A DNA stretch of 64,000 nt, taken from contig CAIOIC010000018.1 in the NCBI GenBank assembly GCA_903858275.1, positions 49,143-113,142 of the forward strand. The letters are read 5' to 3'. Every line of letters starts with the position of its first letter. Positions within the stretch are counted from its first letter, which is position 1. The DNA comes from an uncultured Verrucomicrobia subdivision 3 bacterium (GTDB lineage Bacteria; Verrucomicrobiota; Verrucomicrobiia; Limisphaerales; UBA11358). Position numbers and translations under genes: made by a program. Under the pieces are notes generated by a model. It saw only the letters and a list, made by a program, of their open reading frames with translations. It did not search any database and was not told the DNA's origin. Of this stretch, positions 7,543-15,644 are shown one piece after another.

Positions 7543-8739
7543 TCAACTCGTGGCCGTTGTGGTTGTTGCTGCGGGCTGGGCGTATGTGAAGTGCCCGGCA
7601 GTGCACGTTACGCCCTGCATTTCCTTCACTACAGGCCAGTAGTTGTCGTAAAATGCCGTTCTACTCATGCCAGTTTGTTGGTGCACTTCTTTCTGCAATC
7701 CGCTGGCCGTATAGCTTCCACCAGCCAAAATGTCTAATATCGTTTGGTTGGTGTAGCGATTATTGCCGTTCAGTTCGCTGCGGTTAAAAGCTACGTCCAA
7801 TTCGGCTTTGGGACCAAGCGCTATAATTCCAACGCACTTTTTCGGAGGGTGATAGCGCAGTGTGTATTCCAAGCTGTAGCGGTTCTTGTCCTCTTCTAAT
7901 ATGCGCGTGGTGATGCAGGTGGCCACAAATCGGCCCAAACCACCGCCGGCAGCCATATCGATGCTGCGTTTGCCACTTTGATCGCCCTTGGGTGTGTGAT
8001 GGCTGAATACAATGGCACTGTGCGGGTTGCTGATCATCTTTTCCATCCGGGTCATCAATCGCAGCATGTCGGCATTGCTATTTTCATCGGTTCCACGCCC
8101 ATAAAGGCGGTACAAGCTGTCCAGGATGACCAGCTCGTATTTGTCACGCTTTACTATCTTTTCAATGCCATCCATCAGTTCATCGGGTGTTACATAGCGC
8201 TTGTGTAGGCTGAGGCTGTGGAAGTTGGTGCTGTCGAATTGCCCGATGTTCAGTTCTTTGGCCACGCTTTGAACACGCAGCTGGAATTCATTTGGAACCA
8301 GTTCGGGGTTTATAAACAACACCTTGCTTTTGCGTGTGGCGCTACCAAACCACGGCAAGCCATGAGCCACACACAATCCCATGCGTATCATGTGCCAGGT
8401 TTTATAGCTTTTGCTAGCGCCCACAAACATGCCGGTGGTGTCGCTCTTGAGGACGCCACTGATGATGTCGTCATTGCTGGTAATGTTACGAATAGTCAAA
8501 TCGCGGTTATCGTCCATATCTCCTAGTCCAAAGTTGCTGCTGACGTGATTGCATTCGTCGGGATCAATTCTGACGATTTCATCCACGTCCATGCCATCGA
8601 TAAAATCGCTATCGATAAGATTCAACATGCGTTTACGTAGGCCATCTGCACCATGGACTTCGGCATAGTGAATCAATTTGTTACGGGTCTGCTGTAGGAA
8701 GCTCTCGTGTAGCTCCTGTTCGGTCGTTGCGATACTCAT
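7543..8739 (-). CDS. RepA-like AAA_25-type ATPase, second copy
   Basis: The 398-residue protein has a RecA-fold ATPase core of the RSF1010 RepA/AAA_25 type: Walker A GASKSYKT (about 107-114), Walker B ELVILDSLY (Asp about 207) and a downstream VFSHHTPKG motif. A winged-helix-like tail (GLQKEVHQQTGMSRTAFYD) follows. Proteins of this type are hexameric replicative helicases of plasmids and integrative elements, or regulators derived from them. The first copy, at 13037-14161, shares the layout but is clearly divergent. A strong terminator follows, and about 600 bp of non-coding DNA precede it. Confidence 0.8.
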   Translation of the reverse strand: MSIATTEQELHESFLQQTRNKLIHYAEVHGADGLRKRMLNLIDSDFIDGMDVDEIVRIDPDECNHVSSNFGLGDMDDNRDLTIRNITSNDDIISGVLKSDTTGMFVGASKSYKTWHMIRMGLCVAHGLPWFGSATRKSKVLFINPELVPNEFQLRVQSVAKELNIGQFDSTNFHSLSLHKRYVTPDELMDGIEKIVKRDKYELVILDSLYRLYGRGTDENSNADMLRLMTRMEKMISNPHSAIVFSHHTPKGDQSGKRSIDMAAGGGLGRFVATCITTRILEEDKNRYSLEYTLRYHPPKKCVGIIALGPKAELDVAFNRSELNGNNRYTNQTILDILAGGSYTASGLQKEVHQQTGMSRTAFYDNYWPVVKEMQGVTCTAGHFTYAQPAATTTTATS

Positions 8740-9335
8740 ATGTGTTTATTGGGGGGCTAACACACCTTTTCAGAGACAGCCTGTTCGGCTGGAGTAATGT
8801 GCAACGCGAGTAACTAGGGATATCAAGCCTAGCGATGTGTCAGCCCAAATTGTTAGTATCCAAACTAGCGTTGCAATATTTACTCTAGCAATGGGTAATA
8901 TGGTTCCACTGCTGAATAGAAGGTCTTGAAGTTTTACTCCTCGCTACAATTGAAGTATCCCAGATTATACGTAACAACTCAAGACTAATCCTGCGAAAGT
9001 CTAATATATCCAATAGCGACAATGATTTTATGACGTTCGCCAAATATAAACATAATCGAAGCAACTAATTAATTGTCGTTGGTTCTAATTCTAGTCCGGT
9101 GCTGATTTAGTACGATACGATGCCAAATCCAGACAGGGAAGAGAGAGATAAAGTGAATCTCTTCCTGGATGGGCTAGTCCGGAATTGTATTTTATAGGAG
9201 ACCGGACCACAGGACTGATCAGAAAACCGTTGAATCTATTAGTGTTTTATCAACGGCGTCAAAATCTAGTCCGGCGGTCCAACCGGACTGAACGGACTGG
9301 GTGGAAAGTGGCGGCAGCAAATGTATAACTGGCTT
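8740..9335. other. Long non-coding region between RT and second repA-like gene
   Basis: About 600 bp without a credible gene. It contains three direct CTAGTCCGG copies, hairpin-forming segments and AT-rich stretches (for example 9001-9080). It probably holds the promoter of the second repA-like gene. Its size, repeats and place next to a reverse transcriptase and a RepA-type helicase make it a candidate origin or structured RNA locus. Confidence 0.5.
9091..9289. repeat. CTAGTCCGG direct repeats and hairpins
   Basis: CTAGTCCGG occurs at 9091-9099, 9174-9182 and 9266-9274. The last copy forms a perfect 7-bp stem with CCGGACT at 9283-9289. Two further hairpins lie between: one around 9133-9168 (CAGGGAAGAGA against TCTCTTCCTG) and CCGTTGA at 9227-9233 with TCAACGG at 9250-9256. 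On the minus strand the last is followed by TTTTC and may weakly terminate the RT transcript. Confidence 0.55.
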
Positions 9336-11084
9336 TCAGCACTTCTTCCAATTATACATTCTCCGAGTGAATTCAAATACAGGAATACTGAATATTTTAT
9401 CCAGCAATCCAGGTCGCCATGGACTACGAACCAGATCCAATCCGCCCATATTGTTGAACTGCCCAGCATAACTGAAATGATAGCCTGCTGGTTCCTGACG
9501 CTTGGGACCGCCTCTACCGGTAGTTCCTACGCCAAAAATAACGTCAATTATACAAAACTGCCGAATTTGTTTGGCCCTGGCGCGATCAAAGGCGCTAAAG
9601 CACCCCGTAGCGATGGGTTTGTTGTGCATGGCCTGGTAACCACTCGCCCAACACATGGGTTTTGGTCCGACATCGCCCCCTTTGACACGCCCTACGCCTT
9701 TAGCGACCAGGCGGTGTTTGAGTGATCCCAGCGCCTGACTCCCACTTGCCTGAATCTGTTGGGTTCGGCTCAGTTGCAGCAAATCCTGTTTAAATTTCGA
9801 TTTGGCTTCGTATAGATTGAGGCATTGTTTAGCCACAGCCTCTTTTCTGGGCCGAACCAGACCATCGTAGCGAATCTGATAGCCCACGAACTGCAGCCAT
9901 GGAACACACCCAAACCATTTCCGACCGCTCCAACGGTACGGCGCTTTGCTTTTGTGGTTCCAGTGATTCTTGTCGTAAAAGCGCGTTTTTTCCGGTTTGT
10001 GGAATACGAGTTTGAGGCGGGTCAGTTCATCGAGATATGCCTCAAAAACCTGCTGACAATGCCGGCGATTGGGCGATATCAATACCATGTCGTCACAATA
10101 GCGGTAATAATATATTTCCGCCCCCAGTCGGTTTTGCTCCTGTTCTACGCGTTTGTCGGCCTGATCCATCACGAGATTGGCGATGATTCCCGAAATGGCA
10201 CCTCCCTGAGCTACCCCAATTCTTAAACTTTGGGGATCGCCATGGTGTACGGCCGCCAGTTCTTGGGCCGGCCATTTGAAATAGAAATCGCTATTTATAG
10301 ATTTCAGCCTCGGTTCGGTGTCTTGCAATACATTTTGAGGGAAGCTATAGCAATCGAGGTAGGCTCTGAAGATGCCGGCTGCCCGATCATCCAGATTGAC
10401 CTGTTCAGCGGCCCTGGTGAAAGCGTCGAGCGCCACACCATGATCCACCGTGTCGAAGAATCCCATGATATCGCACTCAGCCACATACAAATCGCGTTCG
10501 GCATTTTGTATGCGTAGATCATGCAATTGGTCGAATGCCTGATGATGAGTACAAACCCGACCATTACGAGCGGATCTGAAAGCGAACGAGGAATCCGAAA
10601 ACAGCGGGTCAAACTGGTCGCACAAATAGCGGGCAAACAAACAGAGAATAAGGTTGTCATCTGTATTGAAGCGGCACAGGGCACGGAATTCGGGTTTGCT
10701 AGGCTTTTTACGAATCCAGTTGATGGTTGGCGAACTGAATGCAAAAGGCAGGCTCGACAGCACACGTTCACGAATAGAGGCGATGTAATTATTTAACGCC
10801 ACCACCCATGGCCTGTTTTGATGTTGTTCTCGCAATACCCTGACTGCCTGTTTTAACGCGGCTAAATCGGGATTTGTGCCATTTGTACGATTGCGAGGCC
10901 TGAACGCTGACCATTCACGTCTTGGCGGCAACAACTGATAATATGGATGATCTGGTGGCGGTTCATTAATGCCGCCAACCAGACGTGAAGTGTAATGGCG
11001 GTCATGTCTGCATCCGGCAAGTTTTACGCGTTCTTTGCAGATTTGGGATATGATGCGCTCGTCACTGAAGTATTGTTCTAGCAT
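9336..11084 (-). CDS. Divergent reverse transcriptase (element-borne)
   Basis: The 582-residue protein has the reverse-transcriptase palm motifs: CDIMGFFDTVDH (about 204-215), AQGGAISGIIANLVMD (about 292-307), catalytic YRYCDDMVLIS (about 327-337), KPEKTRF (about 363-369) and VPWLQFVGY (about 394-402). An N-terminal extension of about 130 residues and a C-terminal region of about 180 residues have no maturase, HNH endonuclease or other domain that I can name. It is not a standard group II intron protein. It could belong to one of the unknown-group or defence-associated RT classes. The ATG overlaps the end of the preceding 77-codon ORF (ATGCTAG). Confidence 0.85.
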   Translation of the reverse strand: MLEQYFSDERIISQICKERVKLAGCRHDRHYTSRLVGGINEPPPDHPYYQLLPPRREWSAFRPRNRTNGTNPDLAALKQAVRVLREQHQNRPWVVALNNYIASIRERVLSSLPFAFSSPTINWIRKKPSKPEFRALCRFNTDDNLILCLFARYLCDQFDPLFSDSSFAFRSARNGRVCTHHQAFDQLHDLRIQNAERDLYVAECDIMGFFDTVDHGVALDAFTRAAEQVNLDDRAAGIFRAYLDCYSFPQNVLQDTEPRLKSINSDFYFKWPAQELAAVHHGDPQSLRIGVAQGGAISGIIANLVMDQADKRVEQEQNRLGAEIYYYRYCDDMVLISPNRRHCQQVFEAYLDELTRLKLVFHKPEKTRFYDKNHWNHKSKAPYRWSGRKWFGCVPWLQFVGYQIRYDGLVRPRKEAVAKQCLNLYEAKSKFKQDLLQLSRTQQIQASGSQALGSLKHRLVAKGVGRVKGGDVGPKPMCWASGYQAMHNKPIATGCFSAFDRARAKQIRQFCIIDVIFGVGTTGRGGPKRQEPAGYHFSYAGQFNNMGGLDLVRSPWRPGLLDKIFSIPVFEFTRRMYNWKKC

Positions 11085-11311
11085 AAAAATGATGGGGAGG
11101 TTGGTTGCGGACTTAATTGACGCCGAATGGTTCCCGGAACTGGCTGGAGTTGCGGGCTACTTGAATCAGCCAGGATAGTGCCGACGACAACTTGCTCTCG
11201 GCACACGCGACCAGAGACCTCCCCAAAAATGTTTGTATAGTAATTCACGACTTCAATTTGATTAACGGTATTACGATGCAAATTCTTACGCGGAACTTTT
11301 ATGCTGTTCAC
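11078..11311 (-). CDS. Small ORF (77 aa) between polymerase-like gene and RT
   Basis: The frame starts with GTG inside the stop of the 505-residue gene (GTGA) and ends inside the RT start (ATGCTAG), so the three frames are linked like a translationally coupled operon. The protein (MNSIKVPRKNLHRN...) is basic at first and Ser/Pro/Gln-rich later, with no known domain. The same 220 bases could instead encode a structured RNA that serves the RT. Confidence 0.4.
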   Translation of the reverse strand: MNSIKVPRKNLHRNTVNQIEVVNYYTNIFGEVSGRVCREQVVVGTILADSSSPQLQPVPGTIRRQLSPQPTSPSFLC

Positions 11312-12825
11312 CTAGCTGAGATTGAGCCCCGTTGCCTCCTCGTAGCCTTGCGTTTCCCCGTTGCAGCCGTTGCCACATTTGCCATGTTCACTGGCTCGCC
11401 CGCAGCCGTTTTGACCACCACAACTGGCCGTATGCCCCACTGCCCTTCGCTATGGGACTGCACGTGAGCAATAAGCTGCTTAACCTTGGCTAAAGCCTCC
11501 GCATCATCCTCCCGGCACATCACCCCGCAGCCGTCATATTCGTAGGTCAGGTGCAACCCCAAACGTTCGGCCAGTTTATACAGTTCCATGTTCTGCATCA
11601 GCTCGGTTTCGTAATAGATTGAAATTCCGTTGCCTACCGTAGCGCTGGCGGTTCGTGCCCAGACAGCATGAAGCAGCGGAAAGTTCGTTTTAAACCAGTG
11701 AATGAACTTTTTGTATTTCTCAGCACCGTTTATCGTCTGGTTTAGTGCAGCTTTGGAAGTTTCGCGCGTATAGCCCAGCTCCCTAATCAACACTTCCTTC
11801 GGATCGGTATCGGGGTGGCTAAATATGGCATTCCAGCGTTCCAGTTCAGCCAATATGTCCGAATTCCCCCCATCATAATGAGATAGTGGATTATTATGGG
11901 AGTTGGTGCTGGAGGAGGAAATGCTGGGAATAGATGGTAGTAGGGTGGTAGAGGCAGTAGTGATAATAGGTAATGACAAACTCTGGCTTTGTTCACGTTG
12001 CTTGCGTTGATCATTTTGAACAATTGTATGCTGATGATCCCCGGGCAACAATGGATGATGAGCCTGCCATCCCTTACCTTTTGCGCAATGTACCAGGTAA
12101 TGCGCAAGGAACAGTGGATGACAGCTGCGAATATCCATCACGTATCTATATTTGAGATCGCCACAGCTAAAAAAACGTCTCAGGTCGCTCTTCATCCCCA
12201 CAAACTCATTCCAGACACGCCCATCAGTATTATTGCTCTTGAGCTTGGTGAAATTACGCTTACTGAAATCAGCTAATCTTGTCAATGCATCCAGACGAGT
12301 GAGGTATGGCCAATTGCTTTGCTCGATAAAATCTACAGCGAGCTCATTGTATTTATACTGAATCCGGCCATCGTGAATGTATTGCAAGAACTCGTTGCTA
12401 TAGATTTTGCCTTTGGTTCGATGGTAGCTGGCTCGTTTCTGTAACTGGCGCTTGAGCTTTGGGTCGTGGAAACAATTGCGCAAATACGTCAATTCACAAA
12501 CACTCATCAACTGGGCACCTTTTTCAGTCAGCTTATATCCGCGCGTCTTGGTCCCAACGATGTATTGCCGGTCCACTTCGATGATCCCACAACGAACCAA
12601 AGCATCCAGGCACGGTTTGTATTGCACGCCGTAGTTCTCGAACTGCTCTTTGATCGTCTTGGCGGCTATGTTTGCGTATTCATGGTCGCGGCAGAAATGC
12701 AATACACGGCGCAGAAAGGCATGGGTAGCGCTATAGGCTTTTTCGTTCTGGTAGGCTGGCTCGTCGTACAGTTCAGCGACTAGTTCTATGCTTATGCGCG
12801 GGTTGGTGACTTTGATGGCTGGCAT
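11308..12825 (-). CDS. Putative family A/single-subunit-type polymerase-like replication protein
   Basis: The 505-residue protein begins with a winged-helix-like region (about 30-105). The central part matches the order of palm motifs in family A DNA polymerases and single-subunit RNA polymerases: RYVMDIRSCHPLFLAHYL (Asp231, motif A), TRETSKAALNQTING (Lys358, Asn362, motif B) and LTYEYDGCGVMC (Asp431, motif C). A Ser/Thr/His/Gln-rich insertion (about 262-316) separates A and B. No exonuclease domain is present. The motif reading is mine and needs a structural check; otherwise this is a conserved hypothetical of plasmid or phage type. It lies between a RepA-like helicase and the RT. Confidence 0.5.
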   Translation of the reverse strand: MPAIKVTNPRISIELVAELYDEPAYQNEKAYSATHAFLRRVLHFCRDHEYANIAAKTIKEQFENYGVQYKPCLDALVRCGIIEVDRQYIVGTKTRGYKLTEKGAQLMSVCELTYLRNCFHDPKLKRQLQKRASYHRTKGKIYSNEFLQYIHDGRIQYKYNELAVDFIEQSNWPYLTRLDALTRLADFSKRNFTKLKSNNTDGRVWNEFVGMKSDLRRFFSCGDLKYRYVMDIRSCHPLFLAHYLVHCAKGKGWQAHHPLLPGDHQHTIVQNDQRKQREQSQSLSLPIITTASTTLLPSIPSISSSSTNSHNNPLSHYDGGNSDILAELERWNAIFSHPDTDPKEVLIRELGYTRETSKAALNQTINGAEKYKKFIHWFKTNFPLLHAVWARTASATVGNGISIYYETELMQNMELYKLAERLGLHLTYEYDGCGVMCREDDAEALAKVKQLIAHVQSHSEGQWGIRPVVVVKTAAGEPVNMANVATAATGKRKATRRQRGSISAR

Positions 12826-12837
12826 ATGTTTTTACGG

Positions 12838-13014
12838 TTAAATAATTTGATTGTGTGGGCTGGTGGTCAGCGCGAATTCATAAAAATCAAATGGCCGCAA
12901 ATCGAATTTTACGAAGCTACCGAGCCCGACCATGCAATTATTCAGCTTGGCCGGCAGCATTTCCGGCCTGTTTTGGCGCTCATTTGATCCGGATTGTTTG
13001 GGTTTCGCACGCAT
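12838..13014 (-). CDS. Small ORF (58 aa) between repA-like and polymerase-like genes
   Basis: An ATG at 13014, 22 bases after the first repA-like stop, opens a frame starting MRAKPKQSGSNERQNRPEM. The longer 93-residue version in the ORF track overlaps the repA-like gene and is less likely. The product is basic and unrecognised. The bases before the start also read CCTATAATC, which could be a -10 element for the following gene. Confidence 0.3.
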   Translation of the reverse strand: MRAKPKQSGSNERQNRPEMLPAKLNNCMVGLGSFVKFDLRPFDFYEFALTTSPHNQII

Positions 13015-13036
13015 TTCGATTATAGGCGTTCGACGG

Positions 13037-14161
13037 TCAGGCCGCCGTCTCCACCCTCTCAATTTCGATTTTTCCTGGTGCCGGGGCAGTCTCAGTCTCA
13101 CCGGTCTCAACTGTCTCACTGGTCTCGCCGCCCTCAGTTGAGCTCCACAGTTTCCTGGTGGCGTCGTAGGAGACGTGGCCGTTTTCCCGAAGCAACGCCT
13201 TAACTCTATAGAACGTGGCGCGCGATACGCCTGAATCTATACATTGGGCCAGCCACTCGATGTTCGTCATGGGGGTGACCTTCACGATGTCATACAACAC
13301 CTGGCCAAAACCGTTGAGGTTTTCATCCCGCTCGCTCTGCATTTCTTCCGGGTCCAGATCATCACGTTCCACCATCACCGGATAATCCCACTGCACCACA
13401 AACGGATGCTGCGGCGCTAGATTGCGCAACGTCATCTCCAATGTATAGCAACCGGCAACTTTATGTTCGGTGAGCGTAATTATACTATCCGCATCACGGG
13501 CAAATACTCCGCTGCCGCTCATGCGGTCGATGGCAGCCTTCTTTTTTGCGTCGCCTTTGGTAAAATGATGGGCAAACACCACGGCCGCTCCAGTACGTTC
13601 AGCCAACCGTTCCAACTGATGACAAAGCTCCCCCACGCCGCTGGACATGTTCTCTGATTTGCCGACCATGGCTTTGTAAATGGGGTCGAGGATGATCAGC
13701 GAGTAGTTTTTGCCTTGGATTTCACGAATGATGTTGGCAACCAGAGCTTCGAAGTTGGCCGTCTTGCCACGTAGATTCCAAAGATTGAGGTTGTCCGCTT
13801 TTGAGATTCCACGGCGCTGCATGAGGGTTTCGACACGTGACTTGATGAATGCCCGCTGGATCTCAAAGTTGATGAACAGCACTTTGCCGACGTTGGTTTT
13901 CCAGCGCAGAAAGTCGGTTCCGGTAGCCACGCTCAATGCCATATCGAGCAATATCCAGGTCTTGCCAATTTTACTACCGCTAGCCAACACAGCTTTTGTG
14001 CCCTGATGGATGAGACCGCACACCAGTTCATTGGGGCGAACGATGTCAGTGCTGCTCACAAACTGGGTTGCGTTGTCGATGGCCGGCAGGCCTGGAATAC
14101 GCGGCACTGGGAACAAAGAAAATGTCGATGTTTTCTGAACGTTTGGCGCTATGGTATTCAT
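13037..14161 (-). CDS. RepA-like AAA_25-type ATPase, first copy
   Basis: The 374-residue protein has Walker A SGSKIGKT (about 61-68), Walker B SLIILDPIY (Asp about 159) and VVFAHHFTKGD, which together indicate a RepA-type RecA-fold ATPase of the AAA_25 group. A winged-helix-like module follows (WLAQCIDSGVSRATFYRVKA). The tail has a short repetitive ETSETVETGETET stretch matching repeated GTCTCA in the DNA. It follows the OB-fold-like gene after a terminator. Two such ATPases in one element is unusual and suggests either a loader and helicase pair or a duplication. Confidence 0.8.
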   Translation of the reverse strand: MNTIAPNVQKTSTFSLFPVPRIPGLPAIDNATQFVSSTDIVRPNELVCGLIHQGTKAVLASGSKIGKTWILLDMALSVATGTDFLRWKTNVGKVLFINFEIQRAFIKSRVETLMQRRGISKADNLNLWNLRGKTANFEALVANIIREIQGKNYSLIILDPIYKAMVGKSENMSSGVGELCHQLERLAERTGAAVVFAHHFTKGDAKKKAAIDRMSGSGVFARDADSIITLTEHKVAGCYTLEMTLRNLAPQHPFVVQWDYPVMVERDDLDPEEMQSERDENLNGFGQVLYDIVKVTPMTNIEWLAQCIDSGVSRATFYRVKALLRENGHVSYDATRKLWSSTEGGETSETVETGETETAPAPGKIEIERVETAA

Positions 14162-14185
14162 ATAAATTGAATTGAATGTTAAATA

Positions 14186-14218
14186 AAAAGGCCGGGGCAG
14201 TGTTGCACCACCCCGGCC
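14186..14218 (-). terminator. Rho-independent terminator after the OB-fold-like gene
   Basis: GGCCGGGG (14190-14197) pairs perfectly with CCCCGGCC (14211-14218). On the minus strand the stem is followed by TTTTTATTT. It lies 13 bases after the stop of the 164-residue gene and may allow partial read-through to the first repA-like gene. Confidence 0.8.
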
Positions 14219-14231
14219 ACCGGCTTTCAGC

Positions 14232-14726
14232 TTACGCCGTTTCGGTTTCGCTTCCCGGGGCCATGAACCCCTTGATTACCGAACTCACTTCCTTGCCACC
14301 TTCGGCGTAATCCACATCGACCACAACCTGAACTCCCTGCAACGATTCGGGATTGAAATCGTAGAGGTCCGTCTTGGTGAGGGCGGCGTTCATCAAGGAA
14401 TTATAATCCTTGATGAACAGCGTGATCCCACGACCGTTCTCGGCCAGGTTGTAGCTTTTGGTCAGCTTGAACGCCTGACCTTTGCTGTTCTTGGCGTCGA
14501 GCTGGACCACGATGTCCATACGGTTGAACTCTTCGCCATCTTCCGTCCCTGACAAGTTCACCACTTCGGTGATTACGCCAGGGTTCTTACCTTTGGGTGC
14601 GATCTCCGGACGAGCCAGCAAGGTAAACTTGCTGGTTTTGTTGGTAATCACGATCCCTTTATTACTGTTAGTTGTGGTTTTCATTTGGTTGGTTGTGTTG
14701 TGCCGGTTTGTTGCCGGCTGATTCAC
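14232..14726 (-). CDS. OB-fold-like single-strand DNA-binding protein (putative)
   Basis: The track gives 164 residues. The Met at MKTTTNSNKG (14684) is a plausible internal start. The sequence shows a beta-rich pattern (PGVITEVVNLSG, MDIVVQLDAKNSKGQAFKLT, LQGVQVVVDVDYAEGGKE) like phage and plasmid ssDNA-binding proteins with an OB fold, and the usual gap between a middle helical segment and the last strands. It heads the train with RepA-like ATPases, which supports a single-strand-binding role. No acidic SSB tail (DIPF) is present; the end is SETETA. Confidence 0.5.
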   Translation of the reverse strand: MNQPATNRHNTTNQMKTTTNSNKGIVITNKTSKFTLLARPEIAPKGKNPGVITEVVNLSGTEDGEEFNRMDIVVQLDAKNSKGQAFKLTKSYNLAENGRGITLFIKDYNSLMNAALTKTDLYDFNPESLQGVQVVVDVDYAEGGKEVSSVIKGFMAPGSETETA

Positions 14727-14731
14727 TGCAA

Positions 14732-14929
14732 CTATCGGTTGTTATTATCCGACTGGTTCGAGTTATTAAGGTGGGAACTGAACCAGCAGTTCCCGGTGTA
14801 GTGCGCTTGAACAACCTCTGACGCCTGGCAAATTCCTTTGTGTTCAATGTTCAGTTTAGAACTGGTATTTGGTTTCACAGGATTTGCTTTGGTTGTCGTT
14901 TCGTTCTTCATTTGCTCTACACCTAACAC
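14732..14929 (-). CDS. Small leading ORF of the leftward train, unknown
   Basis: A 65-residue frame (GTG start at 14929; an ATG at 14911 gives MKNETTTKAN) ends six bases before the OB-fold-like gene. It is Asn/Ser/Lys-rich and polar with no domain recognised. Spacing supports an operon. The promoter must lie in the 46 to 100 bp shared with the divergent sigma-factor gene. Confidence 0.4.
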   Translation of the reverse strand: MLGVEQMKNETTTKANPVKPNTSSKLNIEHKGICQASEVVQAHYTGNCWFSSHLNNSNQSDNNNR

Positions 14930-14979
14930 AACGAAAGTGAGCGTGACTTTCTTACAGGGTTTTTCAGGAAAATCGTGAA

Positions 14980-14988
14980 TTGCTATAA
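14980..14988 (+). promoter_or_regulatory. Extended -10 promoter of the sigma-factor operon
   Basis: TGCTATAAT fits the extended -10 pattern TGnTATAAT. No good -35 box is seen, as is common for extended -10 promoters. Transcription would start near 14995, which rules out the GTG at 14975 and supports the ATG at 15026 for the sigma factor. Confidence 0.55.
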
Positions 14989-15025
14989 TCCCTCGTATTT
15001 ACTAGTGTTTCGAAACGTATTTTCC

Positions 15026-15637
15026 ATGTCTGACGCCGTTGAAAACCACGATTTTACGCTCGACCAGTTGAAAGCTGGTGACGAACGGGCGTGGAATAGT
15101 GCATTTACCTGCTTGTACGGCTTGGCGTTCAATGTTCTGCAGGGGATGAATCTGGCTCTGCAATTTCAGGATTTGGAGGAATCAGCCCAGGACGCTGTCA
15201 TAGAAATCATCAATCATTATGTGGCAAACGCTGAGTCGGTCGATGATTTGAAGCGGCTGGCCATCACCATTGCCAAACGTAAGGCGCTGGATCTGCTCGA
15301 CAAATATGGCGCTGGCATACGTGACCACCGCAAAACTGATTCTCTGAATGCCGTCGACAGTGAAGGCCAGCCATTGATCAAAGAAAAGCGATTGCCCTCC
15401 GATCAAAACAGCCCGGAAATTCTGGCTGACAAGGTGGAGCGCGCCCTGTTGCTGCGTGAGGCCATGAAGGAACTGCCACAAAATAAGGCCAATCTGCTGA
15501 GCGACTATTATTTTAACGAGCTGACCCAACAGGAATTGGCTGACAAATACGGCATGAAGCTCAGCTCGGTGGGCGGCTATTTGAACCGTGCGTTGGGCGA
15601 TTTGGAAAAAATATTAAAAAAACAGAATTTGTTGTAA
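15026..15637 (+). CDS. ECF-type RNA polymerase sigma factor
   Basis: From ATG 15026 (MSDAVENHDF) the protein has 203 residues. Region 2 is seen in LKAGDERAWNSAFTCLYGLA and LEESAQDAVIEIINHY. Region 4 is a helix-turn-helix (LTQQELADKYGMKLSSVGGYLNRAL). I prefer this start because the track start (14975) overlaps the extended -10 box. It is the first gene of a five-gene rightward operon whose last two products are membrane and exported proteins, the usual setting for an envelope-linked ECF factor. No classical anti-sigma factor is recognised; the membrane protein at 16309 is a candidate. Confidence 0.8.
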   Translation: MSDAVENHDFTLDQLKAGDERAWNSAFTCLYGLAFNVLQGMNLALQFQDLEESAQDAVIEIINHYVANAESVDDLKRLAITIAKRKALDLLDKYGAGIRDHRKTDSLNAVDSEGQPLIKEKRLPSDQNSPEILADKVERALLLREAMKELPQNKANLLSDYYFNELTQQELADKYGMKLSSVGGYLNRALGDLEKILKKQNLL

Positions 15638-15644
15638 GAAAGGC

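Noticed and set aside
8740-9335. CRISPR array
   Set aside because: The CTAGTCCGG repeats are only 9 bp and occur three times; no 25-40 bp repeat and spacer pattern exists here or elsewhere in the window.
9336-9800. Diversity-generating retroelement with template and variable repeats near the RT
   Set aside because: I found no pair of near-identical segments differing at adenines, no C-type-lectin target gene and no typical Avd gene. The RT motifs also lack the usual DGR wording.
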